From the NCBI RefSeq assembly GCF_024198175.1, contig NZ_JAJVKV010000025.1, forward strand, positions 1 through 64,000: 64,000 nucleotides of DNA. Direction: 5' to 3'. A model generated the notes under the pieces. The model was given only the letters and a program-made list of their open reading frames with translations, had not been told where the DNA came from and did not search any database. Numbering within the stretch: the stretch's first letter is position 1; every line of letters starts with the position of its first letter. This document shows, in pieces, positions 1 through 16,522 of this stretch. Made by a program: the position numbers and the translations under genes. This DNA is from Pyxidicoccus xibeiensis. GTDB taxonomy: Bacteria; Myxococcota; Myxococcia; Myxococcales; Myxococcaceae.

Positions 1-197
1 AGTTCTACTTCCGCACCACGGACGTGACGGGCACGGTGAAGCTGCCGGACAACGTCGAGATGGTGATGCCGGGCGACAACATCGCCATCGAGGTGGAGCT
101 CATCACCCCGGTGGCCATGGAGAAGGAACTCCGTTTCGCCGTCCGCGAGGGTGGCCGTACGGTTGGCGCCGGCGTCGTGGCCGAGATCATCGAGTAA
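1..197 (+). CDS. tuf: Elongation factor Tu, C-terminal end (partial)
   Basis: This is the last 64 codons of EF-Tu, the GTPase that delivers aminoacyl-tRNA to the ribosome. The reading frame is open from base 3 and ends in TAA at 195-197. The residues FYFRTTDVTGTV, GDNIAIEVEL and the ending REGGRTVGAGVVAEIIE are the barrel domain III of EF-Tu and are nearly invariant in bacteria. The GTP-binding domain lies upstream of the window. The order tuf, rpmG, tRNA-Trp, secE, nusG that follows is the classical bacterial arrangement, which supports the call. Confidence 0.97.
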   Translation, partial: FYFRTTDVTGTVKLPDNVEMVMPGDNIAIEVELITPVAMEKELRFAVREGGRTVGAGVVAEIIE

Positions 198-299
198 CTT
201 GCCTGGGCGGCCTTCGGGTTGCCAGGCTCAACATTCCCGATTCCGAGGGGAGGGCTCCTTCGTGGTAGCCTTCCCCTCTCGTATCTGGTGAGGTAGGTC

Positions 300-464
300 A
301 TGCCGAAGGGCAATCGTTCCATCATTTCGCTTGAGTGCACCGTGTGCAAGGAGCGGAACTACACGACCACGAAGAACAAGCGGAAGAGCCAGGACAAGCT
401 CGAGCTGAGCAAGTTCTGCCCTCGGTGCCGCAAGCATCAGGACCACAAGGAAGGCAAGGTCTAG
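300..464 (+). CDS. rpmG: 50S ribosomal protein L33
   Basis: A 54-residue basic protein of the large ribosomal subunit. It starts at the ATG overlapping positions 300-302, preceded by a purine-rich GAGGT at 290-294. Two zinc-ribbon CXXC pairs are visible, CTVC near residue 13 and CPRC near residue 40, so this is the zinc-binding C+ form of L33. The motif YTTTKNK is typical of the family. It sits between tuf and tRNA-Trp, and the tRNA begins only 20 bases after its stop codon, so the two are probably co-transcribed. Confidence 0.97.
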   Translation: MPKGNRSIISLECTVCKERNYTTTKNKRKSQDKLELSKFCPRCRKHQDHKEGKV

Positions 465-484
465 GTCTGTAGTTCCAGGGTTCT

Positions 485-560
485 AGGCCAGTAGCTCCAA
501 CGGTAGAGCAGCGGTCTCCAAATCCGCGTGTTGGGGGTTCGAATCCCTCCTGGCCTGCCA
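485..560 (+). tRNA. trnW: tRNA-Trp (CCA anticodon)
   Basis: The cloverleaf is readable by eye. The acceptor arm is AGGCCAG (485-491) pairing with CTGGCCT (550-556), followed by the discriminator G and a genome-encoded CCA at 558-560. The anticodon loop CTCCAAA gives anticodon CCA for tryptophan. The T-arm carries the GTTCGAATC core. The anticodon stem closes with a U-U apposition at positions 31/39, otherwise four G-C/C-G pairs. Its place between rpmG and secE is the conserved location for this gene. Confidence 0.96.
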
Positions 561-579
561 ACTCTCAGTGGGAGCGGGG

Positions 580-605
580 CCCCCGGTACCTGGAGGTACC
601 GGGGG
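580..605 (+). terminator. Hairpin downstream of tRNA-Trp
   Basis: A perfect 11-bp stem, CCCCCGGTACC (580-590) and GGTACCGGGGG (595-605), with a TGGA loop. It is followed by TTCCTGTGTTTTC, which is only partly T-rich. It may be a tRNA 3' processing boundary or a partial terminator/attenuator ahead of secE, because secE has no other obvious promoter nearby. Confidence 0.6.
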
Positions 606-661
606 TTCCTGTGTTTTCGCTGTCCCACATTTTCGCATCCGTAGTACCCCCGTGAGGCACC

Positions 662-1104
662 ATGGCGACGGCATCAGAGGCCAGCCAGCAGGCTAACCGT
701 TCGGCGATCGACCCGAAGCGGCTCGTGGTCATCTTCTATCTCCTCGCCGGCATCATCCTGGCCCTCTTCATGGAGCGGGTCTTCGGGGTGCTGTGGGCGC
801 GGTTCGGCTGGAGCGACCCGGTCCTCATCGACGGCCTGGACTGGAAGGTGTCCACGCTGGTGGGCTACCTGCTCGCCGTGGGACTGGCCCTGGCGACCTA
901 TCTCCACCCGCGCACCCACTCGCTCTCCATCGAAGTGGCCTCGGAGATGATGAAGGTCACCTGGCCTACCTGGCAGGAGACCCGGACGTCGACCATGGCC
1001 GTGGTCGTCGCCTCGCTCGTCGCCGCGGTGCTGCTCTTCTTCATCGATACCGTCGCCTACAACTTGATGGTGGAGTGGCTGCCGGCCGTGTGGGGGAAGC
1101 TGTA

Positions 1105-1105
<1 letters not shown>
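662..1105 (+). CDS. secE: Preprotein translocase subunit SecE
   Basis: A 147-residue inner-membrane subunit of the SecYEG protein-conducting channel. Three hydrophobic segments are visible, at about residues 22-40, 64-80 and 112-135. Three segments is the longer, E. coli-like form; many bacteria have only one. The conserved SecE core motif KVTWPTWQET, at about 100-110, precedes the last membrane helix. The ATG at 662 is the first in frame. Its TAA overlaps the ATG of nusG by one base (TAATG), so the two are translationally coupled, as is usual for secE-nusG. Confidence 0.96.
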
Positions 1106-1647
<542 letters not shown>

Positions 1648-1795
1648 TCCGTTGTTCTTTCGCCGTGCGCTCCTGTAAAGGGGTGCGCGGCGTTCGTGTA
1701 TTCCGGGCTCGACATGGGCCCGGACCCATGGGTGGGAGGGCCTCCCCGTCTGGCGGCCCGTCGGAACCACCCCCTCGAAAGGCAGTCGTCAGCCG

Positions 1796-2242
1796 ATGAA
1801 GAAGGTCACAGGACAGGTCAAGCTGCAGATTCCCGCCGGCAAGGCGAACCCCGCTCCGCCGATCGGCCCCGCGCTCGGTCAGCAGGGCGTGAACATCATG
1901 GAGTTCTGCAAGCAGTTCAACGCGAAGACGCAGGCCGAGGCCAAGGAAGGGCTCATCATCCCGGTGATCATCACCGTGTATGCCGACCGCTCCTTCACCT
2001 TCATCCTGAAGACGCCGCCGGCCGCCATCCTCATCAAGAAGGCGGCGGGGCTGCACACCGAGAAGAAGAAGGGTTCGGGCGCGAAGAAGCCGGGCAAGGA
2101 GAAGGTCGGGCAGATCACCCGCGCCCAGCTCGAGGACATCGCGAAGAAGAAGATCCAGGACACCACCGCCGCGTCGCTCGAGGCCTGCATGAACACCATT
2201 GCCGGCACCGCGCGCTCCATGGGCATTGACGTCGTCGGCTAG
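1796..2242 (+). CDS. rplK: 50S ribosomal protein L11
   Basis: A 148-residue protein of the GTPase-associated centre of the large subunit. It begins MKKVTGQVKLQIPAG, and the loop NPAPPIGPALGQQGVNIMEFC is the strictly conserved RNA- and factor-contacting region. The C-terminal rRNA-binding half ends in the typical MNTIAGTARSMGIDVV. It follows nusG by 148 bp, a gap long enough to hold a promoter, although I could not identify one. It is transcribed with rplA. Confidence 0.98.
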   Translation: MKKVTGQVKLQIPAGKANPAPPIGPALGQQGVNIMEFCKQFNAKTQAEAKEGLIIPVIITVYADRSFTFILKTPPAAILIKKAAGLHTEKKKGSGAKKPGKEKVGQITRAQLEDIAKKKIQDTTAASLEACMNTIAGTARSMGIDVVG

Positions 2243-2278
2243 GCCGCCGCCCACCCACTCACGACAAGGATTTCTGTC

Positions 2279-2992
2279 ATGGCTCAGAATGGGAAGAAGT
2301 TCCGTGCGGCCTCCGCCCTGGTGGACCGCGAGAAGCGCTATCCGATCTCCGAGGGCTTCGCCCTCCTGAAGAAGACGGTGGAGGCACGCGCCTCCAAGTA
2401 CGACCAGACGGTGGATGTCGCCATCAACCTGGGCGTGGACCCGAAGCACGCGGACCAGATGGTCCGTGGCGCCGTGGTGCTCCCGCACGGCACCGGCGCC
2501 ACCGTGCGCGTGGCCGTGTTCGCCAAGGGCGAGCGCGCGACGGAGGCCAGCAACGCCGGCGCGGACATCGTCGGCGCCGAGGACCTCCAGAAGCGCATCG
2601 AGGAGGGCTTCCTCGACTTCGACACCGTCATCGCCACCCCGGACATGATGGGTGTCGTCGGTCGCCTCGGTAAGGTGCTCGGCCCCCGCGGCCTGATGCC
2701 GAACCCGAAGGTCGGCACCGTCACCATGGACGTCGCCAAGGCCATCCGCGACGCCAAGGGCGGTAAGGTCGACTTCCGCGCCGAGAAGGCCGGCATCGTC
2801 CACGCGAAGATGGGCAAGTCCTCCTTCGAGACGGACAAGCTCGAGGCCAACTTCAACGCGCTGGTGGACCTGGTGATGAAGCTCAAGCCGGCCACCGCCA
2901 AGGGCGTCTACCTGAAGGGCATCGCCATCTCGACGACCATGGGGCCGGGCATCAAGCTCGACACCACGGAAATCCTGGCGCGCCACCGGTAG
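2279..2992 (+). CDS. rplA: 50S ribosomal protein L1
   Basis: A 237-residue protein that forms the mobile L1 stalk near the ribosomal E site. The segment GRLGKVLGPRGLMPNPKVGTV is the L1 signature. The end, KGVYLKGIAISTTMGPGIKLD, is typical of bacterial L1. An AAGGA ribosome-binding site lies 8 bases before the ATG at 2279. In other bacteria L1 represses translation of its own operon by binding the rplK leader; I cannot verify an L1 site here. Confidence 0.98.
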   Translation: MAQNGKKFRAASALVDREKRYPISEGFALLKKTVEARASKYDQTVDVAINLGVDPKHADQMVRGAVVLPHGTGATVRVAVFAKGERATEASNAGADIVGAEDLQKRIEEGFLDFDTVIATPDMMGVVGRLGKVLGPRGLMPNPKVGTVTMDVAKAIRDAKGGKVDFRAEKAGIVHAKMGKSSFETDKLEANFNALVDLVMKLKPATAKGVYLKGIAISTTMGPGIKLDTTEILARHR

Positions 2993-3381
2993 GCCTCCCC
3001 GGGGGGCAGGCGGGTGTGGCACCCCTGAGGGGGGCGTCAGGCCCGTCGCCTGCCGGACGTCACAGGTTCGAAAGTTCTGGATATTTGCTGAAGCCGGGGG
3101 TATAGGCCCCCGGCTTTGCAATTGGAGCGCCACGTCGCGAGACGGGGTGTTCCGACCTGGTTCATGACAGCAGGGACCAGGGGAAGAGGGGACGTGTCCC
3201 GTTGGGAACCGGGCAACCGGTCGGGCCGTTCTTTCAACCCCGGGTTCAAACGACCGTAAGGTCAGCCCTGCCGAGACTGAGGGTGCGGTGTGGTGCCTCT
3301 CGGAGGCTCCTCTCGCTCTGCCACTTTGGCCCAGGCATCACGCCCGTCGGAAACGGCGGGCCAGTAAGGAGGTGAGTCAAA
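2993..3381 (+). promoter_or_regulatory. rplJ leader region (probable L10 autoregulatory leader)
   Basis: This 389-bp gap between rplA and rplJ has no convincing gene and several RNA stems. Apart from the hairpin at 3091-3116 listed separately, an 8-bp stem (3342-3349 with 3354-3361) is capped by a GAAA tetraloop. It ends four bases before the strong AAGGAGG ribosome-binding site (3366-3372). An alternative pairing of TGGCCC (3327-3332) with GGGCCA (3358-3363) would compete with that stem. In bacteria generally, the L10-(L12)n complex binds this leader and represses rplJL translation. The position fits; the L10 contact site itself is inferred. Confidence 0.6.
3091..3116 (+). terminator. Terminator-like hairpin after rplA
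   Basis: A perfect 10-bp stem, AAGCCGGGGG (3091-3100) pairing with CCCCCGGCTT (3107-3116), with the loop TATAGG. It lies 98 bases past the rplA stop and is followed by TGCAATT rather than a T-run. It would suit partial termination or attenuation between rplKA and rplJL. Confidence 0.6.
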
Positions 3382-3903
3382 GTGCTGAAGAGCGAGAAGG
3401 AAGAGATGATCAAGGAGCTCCACGAGAAGTTCGCGCGGACCAAGTCGGCCGTCGTCGCCGAGTTCTCCAAGGTGGACGTGGAGACGGTGACGAAGCTGCG
3501 CAAGAAGTTCCGTGAGGGCGGCGTCGAGTACAGGGTCATCAAGAACACGCTGGCGCGCCGTGCGGCGCAGGGCACGTCCGTGTCGGTCATCGCTGATGAC
3601 TTCACGGGTCCCGTGGCCCTGTGCATCAGCTACGGCGATGTGGTGGCCCCGGCGAAGATCCTGACCGAGTTCACGAAGGACCTCGAGGACAAGATCAAGA
3701 TCCGCGCCGCCGTCGTCGAAGGCCGCAAGGTCGACGTCAACGGTGTGAAGGCCCTGGCGAAGCTGCCGGGTCTGCCGGAGCTCCGGGCGCAGCTGCTGGG
3801 CATGCTGAACCAGCCCGCAGGCAAGCTGGTCCGGACGATTGCCGCCCCGGGTTCCCAGCTCGCGCGGGTCCTCCAGGCCCACGCGGACAAGTCCCAGGGG
3901 TAG
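3382..3903 (+). CDS. rplJ: 50S ribosomal protein L10
   Basis: A 173-residue protein that anchors L7/L12 dimers to the stalk base. The motif EYRVIKNTLARRA, at about residues 50-62, is characteristic, followed by the FTGPVAL strand. The C-terminal helix that binds L12 is present. The start is GTG at 3382, selected by a strong AAGGAGG nine bases upstream and by the family N-terminus MLKSEKEEMI. No ATG nearby fits as well. It is expressed with rplL 102 bp downstream. Confidence 0.97.
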   Translation: MLKSEKEEMIKELHEKFARTKSAVVAEFSKVDVETVTKLRKKFREGGVEYRVIKNTLARRAAQGTSVSVIADDFTGPVALCISYGDVVAPAKILTEFTKDLEDKIKIRAAVVEGRKVDVNGVKALAKLPGLPELRAQLLGMLNQPAGKLVRTIAAPGSQLARVLQAHADKSQG

Positions 3904-4005
3904 TTTCCCTGATTCATCCGAGAAGCATTGCTTTCCAAACCCCTTCGGCCGCACCTCCCCAGAGGGGAAGTCGGCCGTTAGTCGATACCAGAAGGACACA
4001 GTTCA

Positions 4006-4377
4006 ATGGCTGACCTGAATGCGATCGTTGACCAGCTCTCCTCGCTGACCGTCATGGAGGCGGCGGAGCTGGTGAAGCAGCTCGAGTCCAAGTGGGGCGT
4101 CTCCGCCGCCGCTGTTGCCGTGGCCGCTGGCCCGGCCGCCGCCGCCGCCGCTCCCGCCGAGGAGAAGACGGAGTTCACGGTGGTGCTGGCCAACGCCGGC
4201 GCCAACAAGATCAACGTCATCAAGGAGATCCGCGCCATCACCGGCCTGGGCCTGAAGGAGGCCAAGGACCTGGTCGAGGGCGCCCCGAAGAACGTCAAGG
4301 AAGGCGTCAACAAGGACGACGCCAAGAAGATCAAGGACCAGCTCACCGCGGCTGGCGCCACCGTCGAAGTCAAGTAA
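4006..4377 (+). CDS. rplL: 50S ribosomal protein L7/L12
   Basis: A 123-residue acidic stalk protein that recruits translation GTPases. The N-terminal dimerisation and L10-binding helices (about 1-35) are followed by an alanine-rich hinge (about 37-52). The C-terminal factor-binding domain has KINVIKEIRAITGLGLKEAKDLVE and ends ATVEVK. An AAGGA ribosome-binding site precedes the ATG. The length and composition are normal. Confidence 0.98.
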   Translation: MADLNAIVDQLSSLTVMEAAELVKQLESKWGVSAAAVAVAAGPAAAAAAPAEEKTEFTVVLANAGANKINVIKEIRAITGLGLKEAKDLVEGAPKNVKEGVNKDDAKKIKDQLTAAGATVEVK

Positions 4378-4387
4378 CGCCTACAGG

Positions 4388-4468
4388 GGCTGCCCGGTTT
4401 TCCGGGAATTTACAGGCAGCCACCTGACCGGATGAGCAGGCCGGCGCTCCCAGCGAGGGGGTGCCGGC
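4388..4468 (+). terminator. Tandem hairpins between rplL and rpoB (attenuator candidate)
   Basis: Two stems lie between the rplL stop and rpoB. The first pairs GGCTGCC (4388-4394) with GGCAGCC (4415-4421), with a competing inner CCCGG/CCGGG pairing. The second pairs GCCGGC (4440-4445) with GCCGGC (4463-4468) and extends inward through CTCCC/GAGGG with two wobble pairs. TTTGCCCATTTG follows. In E. coli an attenuator and an RNase III site sit at the same place and lower rpoBC expression relative to rplJL; an equivalent role here is inference. Confidence 0.55.
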
Positions 4469-4554
4469 TTTGCCCATTTGACAGTTACAAATTTCCCGGC
4501 GCCGCCGCGCGTTACTGAAGTTTGCCCGCCCGAGCAGTCGTCACCGGAGCCAGA

Positions 4555-8781
<4,227 letters not shown>

Positions 8782-8803
8782 TTTAGCCGGAGCGCCCGCC
8801 TGA

Positions 8804-8852
8804 CCGGCCGCCCGCCTCCCCTGGCTCGCAAGAGAGGGGAGGGCGCGGCCGG
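8804..8852 (+). repeat. Large inverted repeat between rpoB and rpoC
   Basis: CCGGCCGC (from 8804) pairs with GCGGCCGG (ending 8852), and CCTCCCCT pairs with AGGGGAGG closer to the loop, separated by a small internal mismatch. The loop is GGCTCGCAAGAG. The stem is followed by GTCCGGGG, not a T-run, so it looks like an mRNA stability or processing structure rather than a terminator. Confidence 0.55.
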
Positions 8853-8921
8853 GTCCGGGGCGGGGGCCCGAATCAGCTGGCAGCCCCAATGGGGGCGGCC
8901 CAACGAGATTTCGGAGGCAAC

Positions 8922-13133
<4,212 letters not shown>

Positions 13134-13174
13134 GTTCCGCACCGGCCCCCGTCCGGGCCTGACGCTGTAGCCAG

Positions 13175-13219
13175 CCGCCGCCTCCGGTGACTTCACCGGG
13201 GCGGCGGTTTGCTTTTGTC
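13175..13219 (+). terminator. Intrinsic terminator after rpoC
   Basis: CCGCCGCC (13175-13182) pairs with GGCGGCGG (13200-13207), and CCGGTGA pairs with TCACCGG inside it, with one bulged T. TTTGCTTTTG follows immediately. This is the clearest rho-independent terminator in the window and marks the end of the ribosomal protein-rpoBC unit. Confidence 0.88.
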
Positions 13220-13250
13220 CGGTTATCCGCGTTTCTGTACTCCAGTTGGC

Positions 13251-13279
13251 TTGACCGGCATGGCGCGCTGCGTTATCAG
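13251..13279 (+). promoter_or_regulatory. Candidate sigma-70-type promoter
   Basis: TTGACC (13251-13256) and TATCAG (13274-13279) are separated by 17 bases, and the pair follows the rpoC terminator. It lies 64 bp ahead of the coiled-coil gene at 13344. The -10 box matches the consensus at four of six positions, so this is only a plausible call. Confidence 0.4.
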
Positions 13280-13343
13280 TGGACGACTGACGACGTGACG
13301 CAGTTGGCTACCGCCCGGCAGCGCCGGGAAAAGGGGAAATGCG

Positions 13344-13862
13344 ATGAGCGCGAAGAACGAGACCCAGGGCACGAAGGCGGACACCACCGAGCAGGTCGAG
13401 GCCAGCAAGGCCGAGACGGCGACCGAGGCCGGCAAGAACGGGCTGGCGCAGAACGTCGAAGTCTTCCTGAAGACCCAGCTGGCCCAGGCGCAGAAGCGCA
13501 TCGAGGAGCTGGAGGGTGAGGCCCAGAAGGTGGTGAAGACGCTGGAGAGCCGCGGCCAGGAGGCGGCGAAGGAGGCCCAGGCGCTGTGGGGCAAGCTGCA
13601 GGCCGGAGAGCTGCTGGCGGACCCGCGGGTGAAGGAGCTGGGCAAGAAGGTGGACGCGGCGGGCACCGAGCTGCGCAAGCGGCTGGACGCCGTGCAGACG
13701 AAGGTCGTCGAGGCGGTGGGCGTCGCCAGCCAGGCGCAGCTCAAGGACCTCAACAAGGAGCTGGCGAAGCTGTCCCGCAAGGTGGACGCGCTGCTCAAGC
13801 CCGTGCGCCGGGTGAGCGGCTCCAAGCCGGCCAGCAGCAACTCGTCGTCGCCCCGCGCCTGA
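13344..13862 (+). CDS. Coiled-coil phasin-like protein
   Basis: A 172-residue charged, alanine- and lysine-rich protein with no signal peptide or membrane segment. Residues about 38-155 are predicted by eye to be almost continuous amphipathic helix, with phrases such as QAQKRIEELEGEAQKVV and LKDLNKELAKLSRKVDALL. This resembles the phasin/PHA granule-associated family, but coiled-coil composition alone is weak evidence. The C-terminus is a Ser-rich tail. It has its own candidate promoter and precedes a second helical protein of similar type. The start ATG has AAAAGGGG upstream. The function is not established from sequence. Confidence 0.85.
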   Translation: MSAKNETQGTKADTTEQVEASKAETATEAGKNGLAQNVEVFLKTQLAQAQKRIEELEGEAQKVVKTLESRGQEAAKEAQALWGKLQAGELLADPRVKELGKKVDAAGTELRKRLDAVQTKVVEAVGVASQAQLKDLNKELAKLSRKVDALLKPVRRVSGSKPASSNSSSPRA

Positions 13863-14041
13863 AGTGCGAGGCGGTAGCAGGTAGTTGACGGAGCGTGTCA
13901 CCTTCCCTTTCCACGAGTGGACTCGTGGAGGGGGGAGGGGCTCGCCGTCGTTCCCTTCACGTCGGGGGTGTGCTTACTTCGGTCGTCCCTCGACCTTTCC
14001 GGGCCTGGCGGCCCGGCGGCATACCCTCCCGGAGAGACTTC

Positions 14042-14392
14042 ATGGACAGCAAGCCCGAGGCCCCCCGAGAGAAGCACCCCGTCGCGGAGACGTTCGAGCG
14101 TCTCTGGAGCCAGGCCCTGCTGGCGGTGAACACGGCGGAGGAGGAAGCCTCCCGCGCCGTGCAGCGCGTCGCCGCGGTGGCGGGCTGGAGCCAGGAGGAA
14201 GTGAAGCGCCAGGCGCGGGAGTTCACCGAGCGGCTGGCGGGCCACCGCAAGGACCTGGAGCACAACGTGGAGGAGCGCGTGCGCTTGGCCCTGACGCGGC
14301 TGAAGCTGCCCCGCCGTGAGGAGCTGGCCTCGTTCGGCACCCGGTTGGATCGGCTCGCCGAGCGCATCCAGGAGCTGGAGCAGCGCAAGTGA
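14042..14392 (+). CDS. Small coiled-coil protein, phasin-like
   Basis: A 116-residue helical protein starting MDSKPEAPREKHPV. The frame is open upstream from 13895, but the ATG at 14042 has GGAGAG seven bases before it and is preferred. The C-terminal half is heptad-like, with LASFGTRLDRLAERIQELEQRK. It resembles the preceding protein in composition and may be a distant relative. Its stop overlaps the GTG start of the lytic transglycosylase by four bases (GTGA), so the two are translationally coupled, which hints at a cell-envelope role. I cannot assign a specific function. Confidence 0.82.
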   Translation: MDSKPEAPREKHPVAETFERLWSQALLAVNTAEEEASRAVQRVAAVAGWSQEEVKRQAREFTERLAGHRKDLEHNVEERVRLALTRLKLPRREELASFGTRLDRLAERIQELEQRK

Positions 14393-15129
14393 AGGTCCCC
14401 GCCCCCACGGGCGGGAGGTCCTTCGGTACGCGTCTCTTCGAGCATCTCCACGCCCTCAGCTCCGGCTGCTCCCGGCTCCCGCTCCTGGCGGGGGTCGCGC
14501 TCGTCATGTCCGCGCGGCTGGTGCCGCTGCTGGACCAGCGCCCCGCGCAGCCGGTGGTGCCGGAGGTGGTGGCGGCGGAGCATACGTCCCCCGAGGCGGC
14601 CCTCATCGACGCGGTGCTGGCACGGCGGGCCCCGGACCTGGGCCTCACCCTGCGCCGGCAGCTCGGTCAGGCCATCGCGGAGGAGGCCCGGAGCACGGGG
14701 TATGATCCGCTGCTGATCCTGGCCATCATCGACGTGGAGTCGGACTTCGAGGAGGAGGCCGTCTCCGAGAAGGGCGCGCGGGGGCTGATGCAGATCAAGC
14801 CCAGCACGCTCCACTTCCTGGCGGAGAAGCAGGGCCTGCGCCTGTCCCGCGAGGAGGTGACGGCGGACCCCGCACTCTGCGTGCGGCTGGGCATCCGCTA
14901 CCTGCACAACCTCCAGGAGCGCTTCGGGGGGGACCTGGAGCTGGCCCTGATGGCCTACAACGCCGGCCCCACCCGCATCCGCAACGCGATGAAGCAGGGG
15001 GAGCTGGAGCGGTTCCGGCGCTACCCTCGCGCGGTGAAGCGGGACTTCCGGCGTTTCCGCGAGGGTCACGGCCTGGGGGGCGACTGGGCGCTGGCCAAGC
15101 GCGAGGTGCCTCCCGAGCCGGTCCCCTGA
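14389..15129 (+). CDS. Lytic murein transglycosylase (SLT domain)
   Basis: A 246-residue protein that would cleave the MurNAc-GlcNAc bond of peptidoglycan. A signal-anchor segment at about residues 30-50 directs it to the envelope. The SLT fold is clear: VESDFEEEAVSEKGARGLMQI at about 116-136 contains the catalytic glutamate E117, followed by IRYLHNLQERFGGDLELALMAYNAGP. The start is GTG 14389, overlapping the previous stop. It is of the MltC/Slt70 catalytic-domain type, without visible cell-wall-binding repeats. In context it may be a housekeeping enzyme or belong with the pilus/envelope genes downstream. Confidence 0.9.
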   Translation: MKVPAPTGGRSFGTRLFEHLHALSSGCSRLPLLAGVALVMSARLVPLLDQRPAQPVVPEVVAAEHTSPEAALIDAVLARRAPDLGLTLRRQLGQAIAEEARSTGYDPLLILAIIDVESDFEEEAVSEKGARGLMQIKPSTLHFLAEKQGLRLSREEVTADPALCVRLGIRYLHNLQERFGGDLELALMAYNAGPTRIRNAMKQGELERFRRYPRAVKRDFRRFREGHGLGGDWALAKREVPPEPVP

Positions 15130-15256
15130 ACGCCGGGTGAATCTCCAGGCGGCTCGGCCGCTCCAACCGGGGACACGCGCGCCTTGTCCCGTCCCCCGGG
15201 GTGCGCTAAGCGTTGCAAGTGCCCGGGACTGTTGGAGATTCCCAGGAGAGACCCGC

Positions 15257-15985
15257 ATGAATCGCCTCACTTCGAGCGCCGCTCTCGCCGCCATGCTGGC
15301 CCTGGTCCCCGTCGGGGCCCTCGCCGGCTCCGTCTTCCTCAATGGCGTGAAGATCGACGGCGTCACCAACCAGAAGTTCGAGAAGGCCACCGTCCGCATC
15401 GACGAGGCCGGCAACATCCACATCGATGCACCCGGCTATGCGGCGCGGGTCTCCACGGTGACGCCGTCCGCGGCGGCCCCGGTGGCGGCTCCCACGCAGG
15501 CCCCCACGGCCCAGGCGCCCGTTGCGCAGGCCCCGGCCGCCGCGCCCGTGGCGGGGGCTCCGGCGGCGCCCGTCGCGCAGGCCCCGGCTCCGGGCGCTCC
15601 GGCCCAGGCGCCCGCGGTGCCGGGGCGCATCACCCAGCGTTACTGGCTGGTGACGGAGCAGACGGTGCCGGGGATGACGGACTACGACATCGACGTCTTC
15701 GTCAACTCCACGTGGCTCCGGAAGCTGCGGGGCAACGAGGACCAGGTGGTCGCCGACATCACGCGTCACCTTCACCCCGGGGCGAACACGGTGACGCTGA
15801 TTGCCCGGAAGCTGGTGGGCGGAAGCCGGCGCAGCAATTCGCCCAACCACGTGTTCCGGGTCATCATCGGCGAGGGCAACGAGGGCGGGGGCAATGTGAT
15901 GATCGACAACCCCCTCATCCGCTTCCAGACGACGGCGGCGGACTCGCAGGACGCCACGAAGGAATTCACCCTCACCACGCGCTGA
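15257..15985 (+). CDS. Exported Ala/Pro-rich protein of unknown function
   Basis: A 242-residue protein with a clear Sec signal peptide (MNRLTSSAALAAMLALVPVGALA) starting at ATG 15257, with AGGAG ahead of it. A short N-terminal domain (SVFLNGVKIDGVTNQKFEKA) is joined by a roughly 55-residue Ala/Pro/Gln linker (about 75-130) to a C-terminal domain rich in beta strands (RYWLVTEQTVPGMTDYDIDVFVN). The linker DNA is a series of imperfect GCGCCCG/CAGGCCC repeats. I do not recognise the family. It is 34 bp upstream of the next gene, so it is probably in the operon with the Tgl-like lipoprotein. Confidence 0.85.
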   Translation: MNRLTSSAALAAMLALVPVGALAGSVFLNGVKIDGVTNQKFEKATVRIDEAGNIHIDAPGYAARVSTVTPSAAAPVAAPTQAPTAQAPVAQAPAAAPVAGAPAAPVAQAPAPGAPAQAPAVPGRITQRYWLVTEQTVPGMTDYDIDVFVNSTWLRKLRGNEDQVVADITRHLHPGANTVTLIARKLVGGSRRSNSPNHVFRVIIGEGNEGGGNVMIDNPLIRFQTTAADSQDATKEFTLTTR

Positions 15986-16019
15986 CGGGGCGGGGGCCTG
16001 GGGTAACGGAGAGAAGACC

Positions 16020-16484
16020 GTGTTCAACCTCGACGAGCGCTACCGCGGCCTGCCGGCCACCCGGGAGCAGATCCTCGCGCTGCACACCTCCCTCAACACG
16101 CCGCACGTGGCCATCCCCGGCAAGCAGGCCGGGCCGGCGCAGGCGTTCGTGGTGGGCATCCGCGGAGGGCAGGGCGCGGCTGTCTTCGTGTATCTCTACC
16201 TGGCCGAGGCGGAGGACTGCGCGGTGTACCTCTCCGGCCGTCGCAACATGACGGCGGACGAGTACCGCGAGGACGAGGGCGACGCCCTGGCCTTCGTGGA
16301 GTCGCTCGGGTTCATGATGGACGACGCCAACTGGCGCGCCGCGCCCCCCGCGCAGCAGGACGAGTGGCTCAAGGCGCTGCCCGTGTTCTTCAAGGACCCG
16401 AAGCTCGTGCCCGCCGTGGTGGCGCGCGCCGAGGAGAAGAAGAACGTCACCACCACCCTCGGCCGCTTCCTGGCCGCCTTCTGA
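16020..16484 (+). CDS. Conserved hypothetical cytoplasmic protein
   Basis: A 154-residue protein starting at GTG 16020 with GGAG ahead of it. There is no signal peptide or membrane helix. It has alternating beta and alpha character (QAFVVGIRGGQGAAVFVYLYLAE) and a stretch MTADEYREDEGDALAFVESLGFMMDD. I do not recognise a domain. It is tightly placed between an exported protein and the Tgl-like lipoprotein (gaps of 34 and 38 bp), which suggests joint expression and possibly a role linked to pilus or envelope assembly; that link is inference only. Confidence 0.82.
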   Translation: MFNLDERYRGLPATREQILALHTSLNTPHVAIPGKQAGPAQAFVVGIRGGQGAAVFVYLYLAEAEDCAVYLSGRRNMTADEYREDEGDALAFVESLGFMMDDANWRAAPPAQQDEWLKALPVFFKDPKLVPAVVARAEEKKNVTTTLGRFLAAF

Positions 16485-16522
16485 GTCGCCGTCGCACCTT
16501 CCTCCCGCCGAGAACCGCCCCC

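Noticed and set aside
4478..4506. TTGACA upstream of rpoB as a promoter -35 box
   Set aside because: No usable -10 sequence lies 16-19 bases downstream; the bases there are GCCGCC.
13885..13930. TTGACG and the TCCACGAG/CTCGTGGA hairpin upstream of the 14042 gene
   Set aside because: The would-be -10 box is weak, and the hairpin has no T-run on either strand. I could not decide on a function.
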